A stretch of 18,961 bases of DNA from an uncultured Hyphomonadaceae bacterium. GTDB lineage: Bacteria > Pseudomonadota > Alphaproteobacteria > Caulobacterales > Hyphomonadaceae. Positions 7,698-13,254 of the stretch are shown here, in pieces. The translations under genes and the position numbers were made by a program. Below the pieces are notes generated by a model. It saw nothing but the letters and a program-made list of their open reading frames with translations. It was not told the DNA's origin and did not search any database. The stretch covers positions 1 through 18,961 of the forward strand of contig CALLCD010000192.1 of assembly GCA_938049795.1 (NCBI GenBank), read 5' to 3'. Numbering within the stretch: the stretch's first letter is position 1; each line of letters opens with the position of its first letter.

Positions 7698-8291
7698 CTA
7701 GGAACCAGGCGGGACTGGTGCGACAAAATTGAAAGGCTCATTCTGGAAGGCGATGCTGGCCTGAAGGAGCCTTGAATTTCCGTCTGGCAGATTTGCCAAT
7801 GGGCGGCTGATCAGCGGCGTCACCAAATCCCACTCATAGAAAGCCCGTGCAATAACGATCTGGTTTGGGGCGCCCGGTTGGAATACGAAATTTGTCGAAT
7901 CGACCTGGCCGGTATCGGGATCAATCGGGTTCGGTGGCGGACCGCCATTGAAATTGTTGAAGGCGCGCATGTCGAACTGCACTTGATTGCAGTCCAGAAG
8001 CGAAAACAGATTGTCGCAAACTGCGCTGCGGAAGGCAGCCAGTGTCGGGGTGGAGCCTGTCTGGAAAGCGCCGGTGCGGATGGACCGTGCGGCATCGTTC
8101 AGGCCAAATTCAAGCGTTGTGCTGATAATGAAGATCATCGACACTTCGAGCAGCCCGAAGATCAGGAAGAAAAATGGTGTCGCAATGAGCGCAAACTCGA
8201 CAGCGGTGGCACCGCTATTGTCTTCAGCCCACGCATTAAATCTTGTCTGCATCTTGCGCGTGAAGATTGTCAGATCAATTATCTTTTCCAT
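7698..8291 (-). CDS. tadE: TadE-like pseudopilin
   Basis: A 197-residue protein with the class III prepilin motif SGATAVEFALIATPFFFLIF. Cleavage is expected after Gly27, Glu32 is at +5, and a membrane helix spans about residues 33-55. The exported part holds VCDNLFSLLDCNQVQF, a Cys pair placed as in alphaproteobacterial TadE proteins and likely to form a disulfide. A proline-rich patch (GGPPPNPIDPDTGQ) follows. It should be a minor pilus or assembly component processed by CpaA. The ATG at 8289-8291 is preferred because extending to the in-frame ATG at 8406-8408 would run into the hairpin at 8386-8416 and through two palindromes. It is the first gene of a probable two-gene operon with the next pseudopilin. 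Confidence 0.87.
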   Translation of the reverse strand: MEKIIDLTIFTRKMQTRFNAWAEDNSGATAVEFALIATPFFFLIFGLLEVSMIFIISTTLEFGLNDAARSIRTGAFQTGSTPTLAAFRSAVCDNLFSLLDCNQVQFDMRAFNNFNGGPPPNPIDPDTGQVDSTNFVFQPGAPNQIVIARAFYEWDLVTPLISRPLANLPDGNSRLLQASIAFQNEPFNFVAPVPPGS

Positions 8292-8348
8292 TGTACCAGC
8301 CCTGTGATCTTGAAACGGAATACGCTCTATATCAGAGGGTGATTTCTG

Positions 8349-8363
8349 ATTGGATAATCCAAT
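8349..8363. promoter_or_regulatory. 15-bp palindrome ATTGGAT-A-ATCCAAT upstream of tadE
   Basis: Perfect seven-base arms around a single central base. It lies 57-72 bp upstream of the tadE ATG (minus strand). Its centre (8356) is 21 bp from the centre of a second perfect 15-bp palindrome, that is two helical turns on the same face of the DNA. A regulator binding site is the natural reading, but no known motif is recognised. Confidence 0.5.
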
Positions 8364-8369
8364 TGATTG

Positions 8370-8384
8370 AATTTCACTGAAATT
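8370..8384. promoter_or_regulatory. 15-bp palindrome AATTTCA-C-TGAAATT upstream of tadE
   Basis: Perfect seven-base arms around one central base, of the same architecture as the palindrome at 8349-8363 but with a different arm sequence. It lies between that palindrome and the terminator hairpin of the preceding minus-strand gene. A small local hairpin is possible but the loop would be too short, so a protein-binding site is more plausible. Confidence 0.45.
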
Positions 8385-8385
8385 G

Positions 8386-8416
8386 AAACGGCCACACTCG
8401 AAGAGCATGGCCGTTT
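8386..8416 (-). terminator. Hairpin terminator downstream of the secretin N-domain gene
   Basis: Read on the minus strand, AAACGGCCA pairs perfectly with TGGCCGTTT across 13 bases; the loop can also form CTC/GAG around TTC. It is followed by CAATTTCAG, a weak T-containing tail. It sits 37 bp after the stop of the minus-strand gene at 8454-8903 and before the tadE promoter region, where a rho-independent terminator is expected. The T-run is poor, so termination may be partial. Confidence 0.6.
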
Positions 8417-8453
8417 GTGATCTTTGACTTGGGAACGCGTCCCGAGATGAGGT

Positions 8454-8903
8454 TTAGTTGTCCGCTGAGGACAGTTCCTGAATACGCTCGGACTGGGCGA
8501 TCAGCGTATCGAAATAGGTCACTTCATCACCGAGAGAGAGAACGGAGCGACAGGTGGGCGCGCAGTCATATGTATTGGTCGCGCCGGCGCGGTTCACATT
8601 GACCAGATTGGTCGTGTTTGTTGTCACCACGACATCGCCTGAATAAAGCTGGCTGCCGTCTTCGCTGAAAATAAGCAGGTTCGTTGTTCCAAATGTCCGT
8701 CCCGTGATGAAAATAAGGTTGGCATCATGGACGGCGACATCTGCAACGCGGGGGTTGCCGATGACAACGCTTGCGGCTGCGGCTTGTAATTTAAGTGATG
8801 TCGATTTGTTCGCCTCGATGACAATTGATTCTGCGAAAGCGCTGGTGGCGCAGACGACAGCGGCAAGCCCGAGCGCGGCGGTGCGGAGGAGGGAGCTAGG
8901 CAT
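8454..8903 (-). CDS. Free-standing secretin N-terminal (pilus assembly N) domain protein
   Basis: A 149-residue secreted protein. The signal peptide is residues 1-24 (basic start, hydrophobic LGLAAVVCATSAFA, cleavage AFA|ES). Residues 28-95 match the domain that begins CpaC/RcpA-type secretins: SVVIGNPRVADVAV, then IFITGRTFGTTNLLIF. The same pattern stands in this window's CpaC (DVVITNPAIADAAV ... IGTTNAFIF). No BON or secretin domain follows. Instead there is a short tail with Cys114 and Cys118 (YDCAPTCRS) and a charged end. It is likely a periplasmic partner of the CpaC outer-membrane channel or of pilus assembly; that role is inferred from domain and location. AAGGA lies seven bases before the ATG. 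The gene is divergent from flp and has its own terminator. Confidence 0.82.
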   Translation of the reverse strand: MPSSLLRTAALGLAAVVCATSAFAESIVIEANKSTSLKLQAAAASVVIGNPRVADVAVHDANLIFITGRTFGTTNLLIFSEDGSQLYSGDVVVTTNTTNLVNVNRAGATNTYDCAPTCRSVLSLGDEVTYFDTLIAQSERIQELSSADN

Positions 8904-8957
8904 AACGGTTCCTTATAAGTGAGACGTTTCATGCACTATCGGTGAATAAAGTTGCGC

Positions 8958-8977
8958 TTTCCCTAATGTCTGGGAAA
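8958..8977. repeat. Inverted repeat TTTCCC-N8-GGGAAA
   Basis: Six-base perfect arms with an eight-base spacer, 55-74 bp upstream of the start of the minus-strand secretin N-domain gene. Arm length and spacing fit a dimeric regulator, but a single 6-bp repeat can arise by chance in an AT-rich control region. Confidence 0.3.
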
Positions 8978-9076
8978 TCTGGCATATGGCGTGTCGCCGC
9001 TCTCGTCTGTCTTGGATTGGGCGTATATATAAAGAGAGATTGGGGGACTCGACGGCCCGGATGTAAGGAGAGCGTT

Positions 9077-9094
9077 ATGGTAAACAAAATATAG
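9077..9094 (+). other. Five-codon ORF (MVNKI) with strong Shine-Dalgarno in the flp leader
   Basis: AAGGAG at 9065-9070 stands six bases before ATG GTA AAC AAA ATA TAG. The match and spacing are as good as those of the real genes here, yet the frame closes after five codons, 126 bp before the flp ATG. It could be a leader peptide, the remnant of a lost gene start, or chance. No stalling codon pattern is recognisable. Confidence 0.3.
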
Positions 9095-9220
9095 AATAGT
9101 GTTCATGAATTATTCGTTTTGTTTTACTTGGAATTCATTTTGTTCGGCTAGGTTGGTTTTGTTCCGGAATTAAAAGTTAAACAGTCGGGACTTAACCAAT
9201 ATGCATGATGGGAGTTTCCA

Positions 9221-9403
9221 ATGCAAAATTTCGTACGTTTCATTAAAGACGAGTCTGGCGCAACTGCAATTGAGTACGGTCTGATCGCCGCACTTATCGC
9301 TGTTGCAATCATCGGTGCTGTTACTGCTGTTGGCGGTAGCGTCAGCGATCAGTTCACCGAAATCGGTGCGACTCTGGACGCTGTTCCAACAGGCGCAGAA
9401 TAA
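9221..9403 (+). CDS. flp: Flp/PilA-type major pilin of the Tad pilus
   Basis: Major structural subunit of the type IVc (Flp) pilus. The 60-residue prepilin has a short charged leader (MQNFVRFIKDESG) and the class III cleavage motif SGATAIEYGLIAALIAVAII. Cleavage falls between Gly13 and Ala14, with Glu18-Tyr19 at +5/+6 of the mature 47-residue pilin. The hydrophobic helix fills residues 20-40 and is followed by a small polar tail (DQFTEIGATLDAVPTGAE). CpaA, encoded next, is the likely processing peptidase. GGGAG (9210-9214) lies six bases before the ATG. A strong hairpin terminator follows 22 bp after the stop, so this gene is probably transcribed in large excess over the downstream assembly genes. 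Confidence 0.95.
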   Translation: MQNFVRFIKDESGATAIEYGLIAALIAVAIIGAVTAVGGSVSDQFTEIGATLDAVPTGAE

Positions 9404-9425
9404 GGTATAATTTATACCTGCTAGG

Positions 9426-9456
9426 AAGCCGCCAAGTTTTACTTGGCGGCTTTTTC
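9426..9456 (+). terminator. Rho-independent terminator after flp
   Basis: A perfect 11-bp stem (AAGCCGCCAAG / CTTGGCGGCTT) with a five-base loop TTTTA, followed immediately by TTTC. Located between the pilin gene and cpaA, it should end most flp transcripts and let only a fraction read through into the cpa operon, and it would protect the 3' end of pilin mRNA. Confidence 0.88.
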
Positions 9457-9474
9457 TATGCGTCAAGTATTCGT

Positions 9475-9491
9475 TTAGCATTATTTGCTAA
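9475..9491. promoter_or_regulatory. Inverted repeat TTAGCA-TTATT-TGCTAA before cpaA
   Basis: Perfect six-base arms across a five-base AT spacer, 33 bp upstream of the preferred cpaA start and 18 bp after the flp terminator. It may be an operator for a cpaA promoter or a weak RNA hairpin in the leader. Its outer TTAG/CTAA halves resemble CtrA half-sites, but the spacing is N9, not N7, so CtrA is not claimed here. Confidence 0.4.
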
Positions 9492-9523
9492 GGCTGGTCA
9501 GGCTAACCCCACTGGAGATGAGT

Positions 9524-10039
9524 ATGATATCCGCAATTTTTGGCGCTGCCTTTTTTGTTCTTTGTTTGCAGGCGGCGGTTAAGGACACGCTCTCGCTCAA
9601 GATTACCAATGGGCTGAATCTGTCTATCGTGGCTCTGTTTATCCCGGCCGCGTTTGCAGCGCAGATCGGCTGGGCGGCGGCAGGTGGACATTTGCTTGCC
9701 GGGGTCATTGCTTTCCTCGTCTCATATCTGCTTTTTGCTGTCCGCTTGTTTGGGGGGGGTGACGCAAAAATGATCCCGGGTGTTCTTCTGTGGATTGGAC
9801 CGGCGGGCTGGATACAGTTTGTTATGGGTATGGCGCTTAGCGGCGGCGTTTTGGCCATCGTGATCTTGCTGGCGCGTCGTGCCGTGCCGGCCGCTCTGGC
9901 GCCGGGCTTTGCCCAGAATGTCCTGAGCAAAGAGAATGGAATACCCTATGGAGTCGCCATTACAGTGGGCGCATTTTTCGCTGCTCCGCATAGTGAATTA
10001 CTTAACGCTTTCCTAAGTCAGTTCAGCGTTTTTGGTTAA
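9524..10039 (+). CDS. cpaA: Prepilin peptidase CpaA (TadV type)
   Basis: Aspartic protease of the A24 type that removes the leader from Flp and the TadE/F pseudopilins in the inner membrane. The 171-residue protein lacks the N-terminal methyltransferase domain of PilD, as is normal for TadV/CpaA. With the ATG at 9524 the catalytic aspartates are Asp21 in KDTLSLKITNGLN and Asp80 in the FGGGDAK motif (GxGD). About six hydrophobic segments are visible. GGAG (9514-9517) touches the ATG at 9518 but is six bases from the ATG at 9524, so the latter is favoured. An in-frame TTG at 9485 has no support. It follows the flp terminator; an 85-bp gap then separates it from cpaB. Confidence 0.92.
   Translation: MISAIFGAAFFVLCLQAAVKDTLSLKITNGLNLSIVALFIPAAFAAQIGWAAAGGHLLAGVIAFLVSYLLFAVRLFGGGDAKMIPGVLLWIGPAGWIQFVMGMALSGGVLAIVILLARRAVPAALAPGFAQNVLSKENGIPYGVAITVGAFFAAPHSELLNAFLSQFSVFG
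10002..10016 (+). promoter_or_regulatory. CtrA-like box TTAA-N7-CTAA
   Basis: Matches seven of eight bases of the CtrA consensus TTAA-N7-TTAA, within the 3' end of cpaA. A second such box begins 34 bp downstream. CtrA is known to control pilus genes in Caulobacter; its action here is inferred. Confidence 0.35.
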
Positions 10040-10050
10040 CCTTCCTTTAG
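10036..10050 (+). promoter_or_regulatory. CtrA-like box TTAA-N7-TTAG upstream of cpaB
   Basis: Matches seven of eight bases of TTAA-N7-TTAA, overlapping the cpaA stop codon and lying about 75 bp before the cpaB start. TAATTC at 10061-10066 could serve as the -10 element of a CtrA-activated promoter for cpaB and the genes after it. The 85-bp cpaA-cpaB gap is the largest inside the operon, which fits an internal promoter. Confidence 0.42.
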
Positions 10051-10111
10051 AACACTTGTGTAATTCTCCTCACGAATAAGAGTATTGGGTAATCTTTCCC
10101 GCACAAGGTTC

Positions 10112-10116
10112 GGAGG
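10112..10116 (+). promoter_or_regulatory. Shine-Dalgarno GGAGG setting a TTG start for cpaB
   Basis: GGAGG lies eight bases before TTG (10125-10127). That start yields a basic residue followed directly by the single membrane helix expected for CpaB. No ATG in the frame upstream is compatible with these features. Confidence 0.75.
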
Positions 10117-10124
10117 AACACACT

Positions 10125-10964
10125 TTGTCCCCATTAAGACTAATTTTCATTCTTGTGGCTTTGGTCGCAGGCGCTGCGGCATTCATGCTGATGCGGTCTG
10201 CCTTGTCGACGCCAGCTGTTGCGACCGGACCCGTCGTGCAAGTCGAGACAGAGGTGCAGGTCTCCGAAGTTGATGTTCTCGTTGCCGTCAGAGACTTCCG
10301 GATCGGTGAAGTCATCATGCCTCAGGATATGGCTTGGGCTCCTTGGCCAGAAGAGTCTGCCAATCCGGAATATTTCACAATGACTCAGCATCCGGATGCT
10401 TTCTCTGATCTATCAGGAATGGTCGTCCGTGTACCGATTTTTGCGCGTGAGCCGATCCTACCTCAGAAAATTGTCAAGCGCGGTGATACGAGTATCATGG
10501 CAGCACTGGTCGCCCCGGGAATGCGCGCCATATCAGTCGAGATTTCAGCGGAGTCTGCGGCGGGCGGGTTCATTCTTCCTGATGACCGGGTCGATGTGAT
10601 CCTGACCCATGAAGTTGAGCTTCTGACAGCAAACGGGACTGCAGACGATATTGAGAGTATTATTATTCTGGAAAATGTCCGTGTGCTGGCCATTGACCAG
10701 AAGATTGGACAATCTGACGGGGCGCAAACAGCCATTGGTCAGACGGCGACATTGGAACTGAGCCCGCAAGATGCTGGTCTTGTTGCTTTTGGAGAGCGCA
10801 AGGGGGTGCTTTCACTTGCCCTTCGCAGCCTGACCGATGCAGCGCTGGCGGGGGATGTGGTCACGTCACGTGCGGCAGACTTGAAGTCAACAACATCCGG
10901 CGGACGGGTCACCGTGTTTAGAAATGGCCGCGTGCGTGAAAGCGCCGCTGGCACAGGAGAGTAG
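10125..10964 (+). CDS. cpaB: Tad pilus assembly protein CpaB (RcpC)
   Basis: Periplasmic component of the Tad secretion apparatus, thought to work with the CpaC channel. The 279-residue protein has an N-terminal membrane anchor (about residues 5-22). A SAF domain follows at about 48-118 (VLVAVRDFRIGEVIMPQDMA ... VVRVPIFAREPIL), then an RcpC/CpaB domain at about 120-235 (GMRAISVEISAESAAGGFIL; DRVDVILTHEV; LEVLENV-like IIILENVRVLAI). The C-terminus is basic (GRVTVFRNGRVRES), as in other CpaB proteins. The start codon is TTG with a strong ribosome binding site, which may lower its expression relative to its neighbours. Its stop is three bases before cpaC, implying tight coupling. Confidence 0.93.
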   Translation: MSPLRLIFILVALVAGAAAFMLMRSALSTPAVATGPVVQVETEVQVSEVDVLVAVRDFRIGEVIMPQDMAWAPWPEESANPEYFTMTQHPDAFSDLSGMVVRVPIFAREPILPQKIVKRGDTSIMAALVAPGMRAISVEISAESAAGGFILPDDRVDVILTHEVELLTANGTADDIESIIILENVRVLAIDQKIGQSDGAQTAIGQTATLELSPQDAGLVAFGERKGVLSLALRSLTDAALAGDVVTSRAADLKSTTSGGRVTVFRNGRVRESAAGTGE

Positions 10965-10967
10965 ACT

Positions 10968-12536
10968 ATGTGGAAAACAGTACGGTCACTTTGTATGGCG
11001 CTCACTGCGTCAGGACTTCTGTGCGGGGTCGAAGCCCATGCGCAGCGCAATCTGCTTGATGTTGATATCAGTGAACCCGGTGATACCGCGATCACCCGTG
11101 AGATCGTTTTGTCGCTGGACAAGTCGACCGTTGTCGAGGTTGGTCGGCCTGCTGCCGATGTGGTGATTACCAATCCCGCAATTGCAGATGCGGCTGTTCA
11201 GACATCGCAACGCATGATCTTTCGCGGCGTCTCGATCGGGACAACCAATGCCTTTATCTTTGATGATGATGGCAACCAGATTCTCAATCTCGAGATTCGG
11301 GTCGAGCCGGATCTGTCGGGACTGATGGAGCTGATCAAGCGGCATGTGCCAGATGCGCGTGTCACAGCGGAAGCTGTCACGTCGAACATCGTGCTGACCG
11401 GCGTGGTTGACAGTCTGAGCCAGTCTGACAGCGTTATCCGGCTGGCCAACGCTTTTCTCGGTGTGGACCGTGACGCAACGGATGCGCCGGCGGTCGTCAA
11501 TATGATGCAGATTGCGGCCAAGGATCAGGTTTTGTTGCAGGTTCGGATTGTCGAGATGCAGCGTTCCGTGATCAAGCAATTGGGGATTAATCTCGACAGC
11601 GGTACGAATTTTGGTGCGCTACAGGGCGAACGTATTGCTCAGGCTGTTGATGGAAATGGCATTCTGACGGGGGACGAAATTCTCGAAGGGGCTGGTCCTT
11701 TCTTAGGCGGGGTAGGGCTTAATTCTTCGACGGCCTTTAATCTTGCGGGGTCCGCGCTTGGCGGGTTGAATCTGTCCGGATCGCTGGCAAACCTCATCAA
11801 CGGTCGGGATTCAAAAAGCCGCTTGAATGCCTCTCTGGCGGCTCTGGAGCGGATCGGTGTGGTTCGTACACTGGCAGAACCGAACATTACGGCGCTGTCG
11901 GGCGAGCCTGCCAACTTCCTCGCAGGGGGTGAATTTCCGGTGCCTGTCTCCCAGGATGACGGCGGAACAATTTCGGTGGAGTTCCGGCCATTTGGTATCG
12001 GGCTTGGTTTTACACCTATTGTCTTGTCTGAAGGTCGCATTTCCCTGCGGATGTCTACAGAGGTGTCTGAGCTTTCGTCTTCTGGTGCCTTTCAGGGGGC
12101 CTCGGCGACGGGTGTTGGCTCGAACGGGGAAATTATTGTCACGCAGGGGCTGACCATTCCTGCGCTGACGGTCAATCGCGCGGAAACCACTGTGGAACTG
12201 CCATCGGGACAGTCCATGATGATTGCCGGTCTGATCCAGTCCAGCACACGGCAGACGCTCGATGCAGTGCCCGGGGTCAAGAACATCCCGGTGCTTGGGG
12301 CGCTTTTCCGGTCGCGTGACTTCCTGAATGAGGAAAGCGAGCTTGTGATCATTGTGACGCCATATCTCGTGGACCCGGCCAAACAGTCCCAGTTGCGGAC
12401 GCCTGATACCGGCTTCTCGAATGCCAGTGATGCGAAGACGGTTTTGTTCGGAAAGCTTAACCGGCTGTACGGCGATGACGAAACACCAGCGGATGCCAGA
12501 CAATATGCTGCGCCCGTCGGCTTTATTGAAGAGTAG
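10968..12536 (+). CDS. cpaC: Outer-membrane secretin CpaC (RcpA)
   Basis: Forms the outer-membrane channel through which the Flp pilus passes. The 522-residue precursor has a signal peptide (cleavage after VEAHA, about residue 25). The pilus-assembly N-domain is at about 45-112 (DVVITNPAIADAAV, IGTTNAFIF). A BON domain lies at about 115-165, and the secretin domain runs from about 185 to 480. The secretin part includes LAEPNITALSGEPANFLAGG and the C-terminal signature VPVLGALFRSRDFLNEESEL followed by VIIVTPYLVDP. All domains are intact and the length is normal. AGGAGAG lies six bases before the ATG. The gene sits between cpaB and cpaD in an unbroken operon, and its N-domain is duplicated in the small protein at 8454-8903. 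Confidence 0.95.
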   Translation: MWKTVRSLCMALTASGLLCGVEAHAQRNLLDVDISEPGDTAITREIVLSLDKSTVVEVGRPAADVVITNPAIADAAVQTSQRMIFRGVSIGTTNAFIFDDDGNQILNLEIRVEPDLSGLMELIKRHVPDARVTAEAVTSNIVLTGVVDSLSQSDSVIRLANAFLGVDRDATDAPAVVNMMQIAAKDQVLLQVRIVEMQRSVIKQLGINLDSGTNFGALQGERIAQAVDGNGILTGDEILEGAGPFLGGVGLNSSTAFNLAGSALGGLNLSGSLANLINGRDSKSRLNASLAALERIGVVRTLAEPNITALSGEPANFLAGGEFPVPVSQDDGGTISVEFRPFGIGLGFTPIVLSEGRISLRMSTEVSELSSSGAFQGASATGVGSNGEIIVTQGLTIPALTVNRAETTVELPSGQSMMIAGLIQSSTRQTLDAVPGVKNIPVLGALFRSRDFLNEESELVIIVTPYLVDPAKQSQLRTPDTGFSNASDAKTVLFGKLNRLYGDDETPADARQYAAPVGFIEE

Positions 12537-12546
12537 GGAAAGACAG

Positions 12547-13239
12547 ATGACCAAATCCAAATTGACAGTCTGTGCCATTGTGATGGCATCTGCAGGCCTT
12601 GCCGCTTGCTCCGTATCGCCCGCCGTGCCGGTGGAGTATATTGATACGCCCGTGCTCGAACGGTTTGAAATTGATGTGGCTGAGCGCACGGAGACGCTGG
12701 AGATTGTTCTCGATCCGTCGAGCAATCGTCTGTCTATGGCGCAGCGTGACCAGATTGCGAATTTTGTCAGAGCCTATGCCGATGTCGGGCAGGGGCCTTT
12801 GTCGATGACCCTGCCTGAAGGTAGCGGCAATCCCCAGAGCGCAATTGCGGCGATTGCAGAAGCGCGTGAGATCGCTTGGGAAAACGGCGTGCAGTATAAG
12901 GAAATCAAGGGATCTGCGAGCCCATTCGAGTTCCAGCCCGTCGTAACCTTGTCGTTCACGCGGTACGACGCGATTGCGCCCGAATGCGAATCTCTTGGCA
13001 CCATCGACATTGCCAGCACGCGTTCAAATGCCGATCTGCCAAATCTGGGATGCTCTGTGCGGACGAATCTGGCGGCCATGATCGCAAACCCGGCAGACCT
13101 GTTAGGCGATCGTCAACTTGATCCGGCCGATAGTGAACGGCGCTACATTACGTTCCAGGCCTATCGCCAAGGCGAGCAGACAGCTTCGGAACGCAATGAA
13201 GGCGAATCCGGTGTGATCTCCGACGCCATTGATAATTAG
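12547..13239 (+). CDS. cpaD: Tad pilus lipoprotein CpaD
   Basis: Outer-membrane lipoprotein that supports the CpaC secretin, in the manner of a pilotin or accessory protein. The 230-residue precursor has a signal sequence ending in the lipobox GLAAC, with Cys21 as the lipidation site. The rest matches the CpaD family: RFEIDVAERTETLEIVLDPS, a central FTRYDAIAPECESLG region, and NLGCSVRTNLAAMIANPADL with two further cysteines that may pair. The close of the domain is LDPADSERRYITFQAYRQGE. The start at 12547 is preceded by AGGGA at seven bases; a longer frame from 12421 would overlap cpaC and lose the signal peptide. Ten bases separate it from cpaC and fifteen from cpaE. Confidence 0.92.
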   Translation: MTKSKLTVCAIVMASAGLAACSVSPAVPVEYIDTPVLERFEIDVAERTETLEIVLDPSSNRLSMAQRDQIANFVRAYADVGQGPLSMTLPEGSGNPQSAIAAIAEAREIAWENGVQYKEIKGSASPFEFQPVVTLSFTRYDAIAPECESLGTIDIASTRSNADLPNLGCSVRTNLAAMIANPADLLGDRQLDPADSERRYITFQAYRQGEQTASERNEGESGVISDAIDN

Positions 13240-13254
13240 AGTAGAGGGTTGATA

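Larger units (their letters stand above)
8904..9220. promoter_or_regulatory. 317-bp AT-rich divergent control region of the tad locus
   Basis: No gene of normal size fits here. The region must drive flp to the right and the secretin N-domain gene to the left. It holds TTTCCC-N8-GGGAAA (8958-8977) and a TATATATAA stretch (9024-9032) that could be a -10 element. It also has a strong Shine-Dalgarno AAGGAG (9065-9070) with a five-codon ORF (9077-9094). TTTTGTT occurs three times (9117, 9138, 9157), with the inverted AACAAAA at 9083. TTAA occurs three times close to flp (9170, 9177, 9192), but not at the N7 spacing of a CtrA box. I could not place a standard -35/-10 pair with confidence. Confidence 0.6.

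Noticed and set aside
8292..8408. 39-residue N-terminal extension of the TadE-like protein
   Set aside because: It would place charged, non-leader sequence before the prepilin motif and would be read through a terminator hairpin and two palindromes; the ATG at 8289-8291 suits a prepilin leader.
9170..9195. Cluster of three TTAA elements before flp as a CtrA site
   Set aside because: Spacings are 3 and 11 bases, not the 7 required by the TTAA-N7-TTAA consensus; simple AT-richness explains it.
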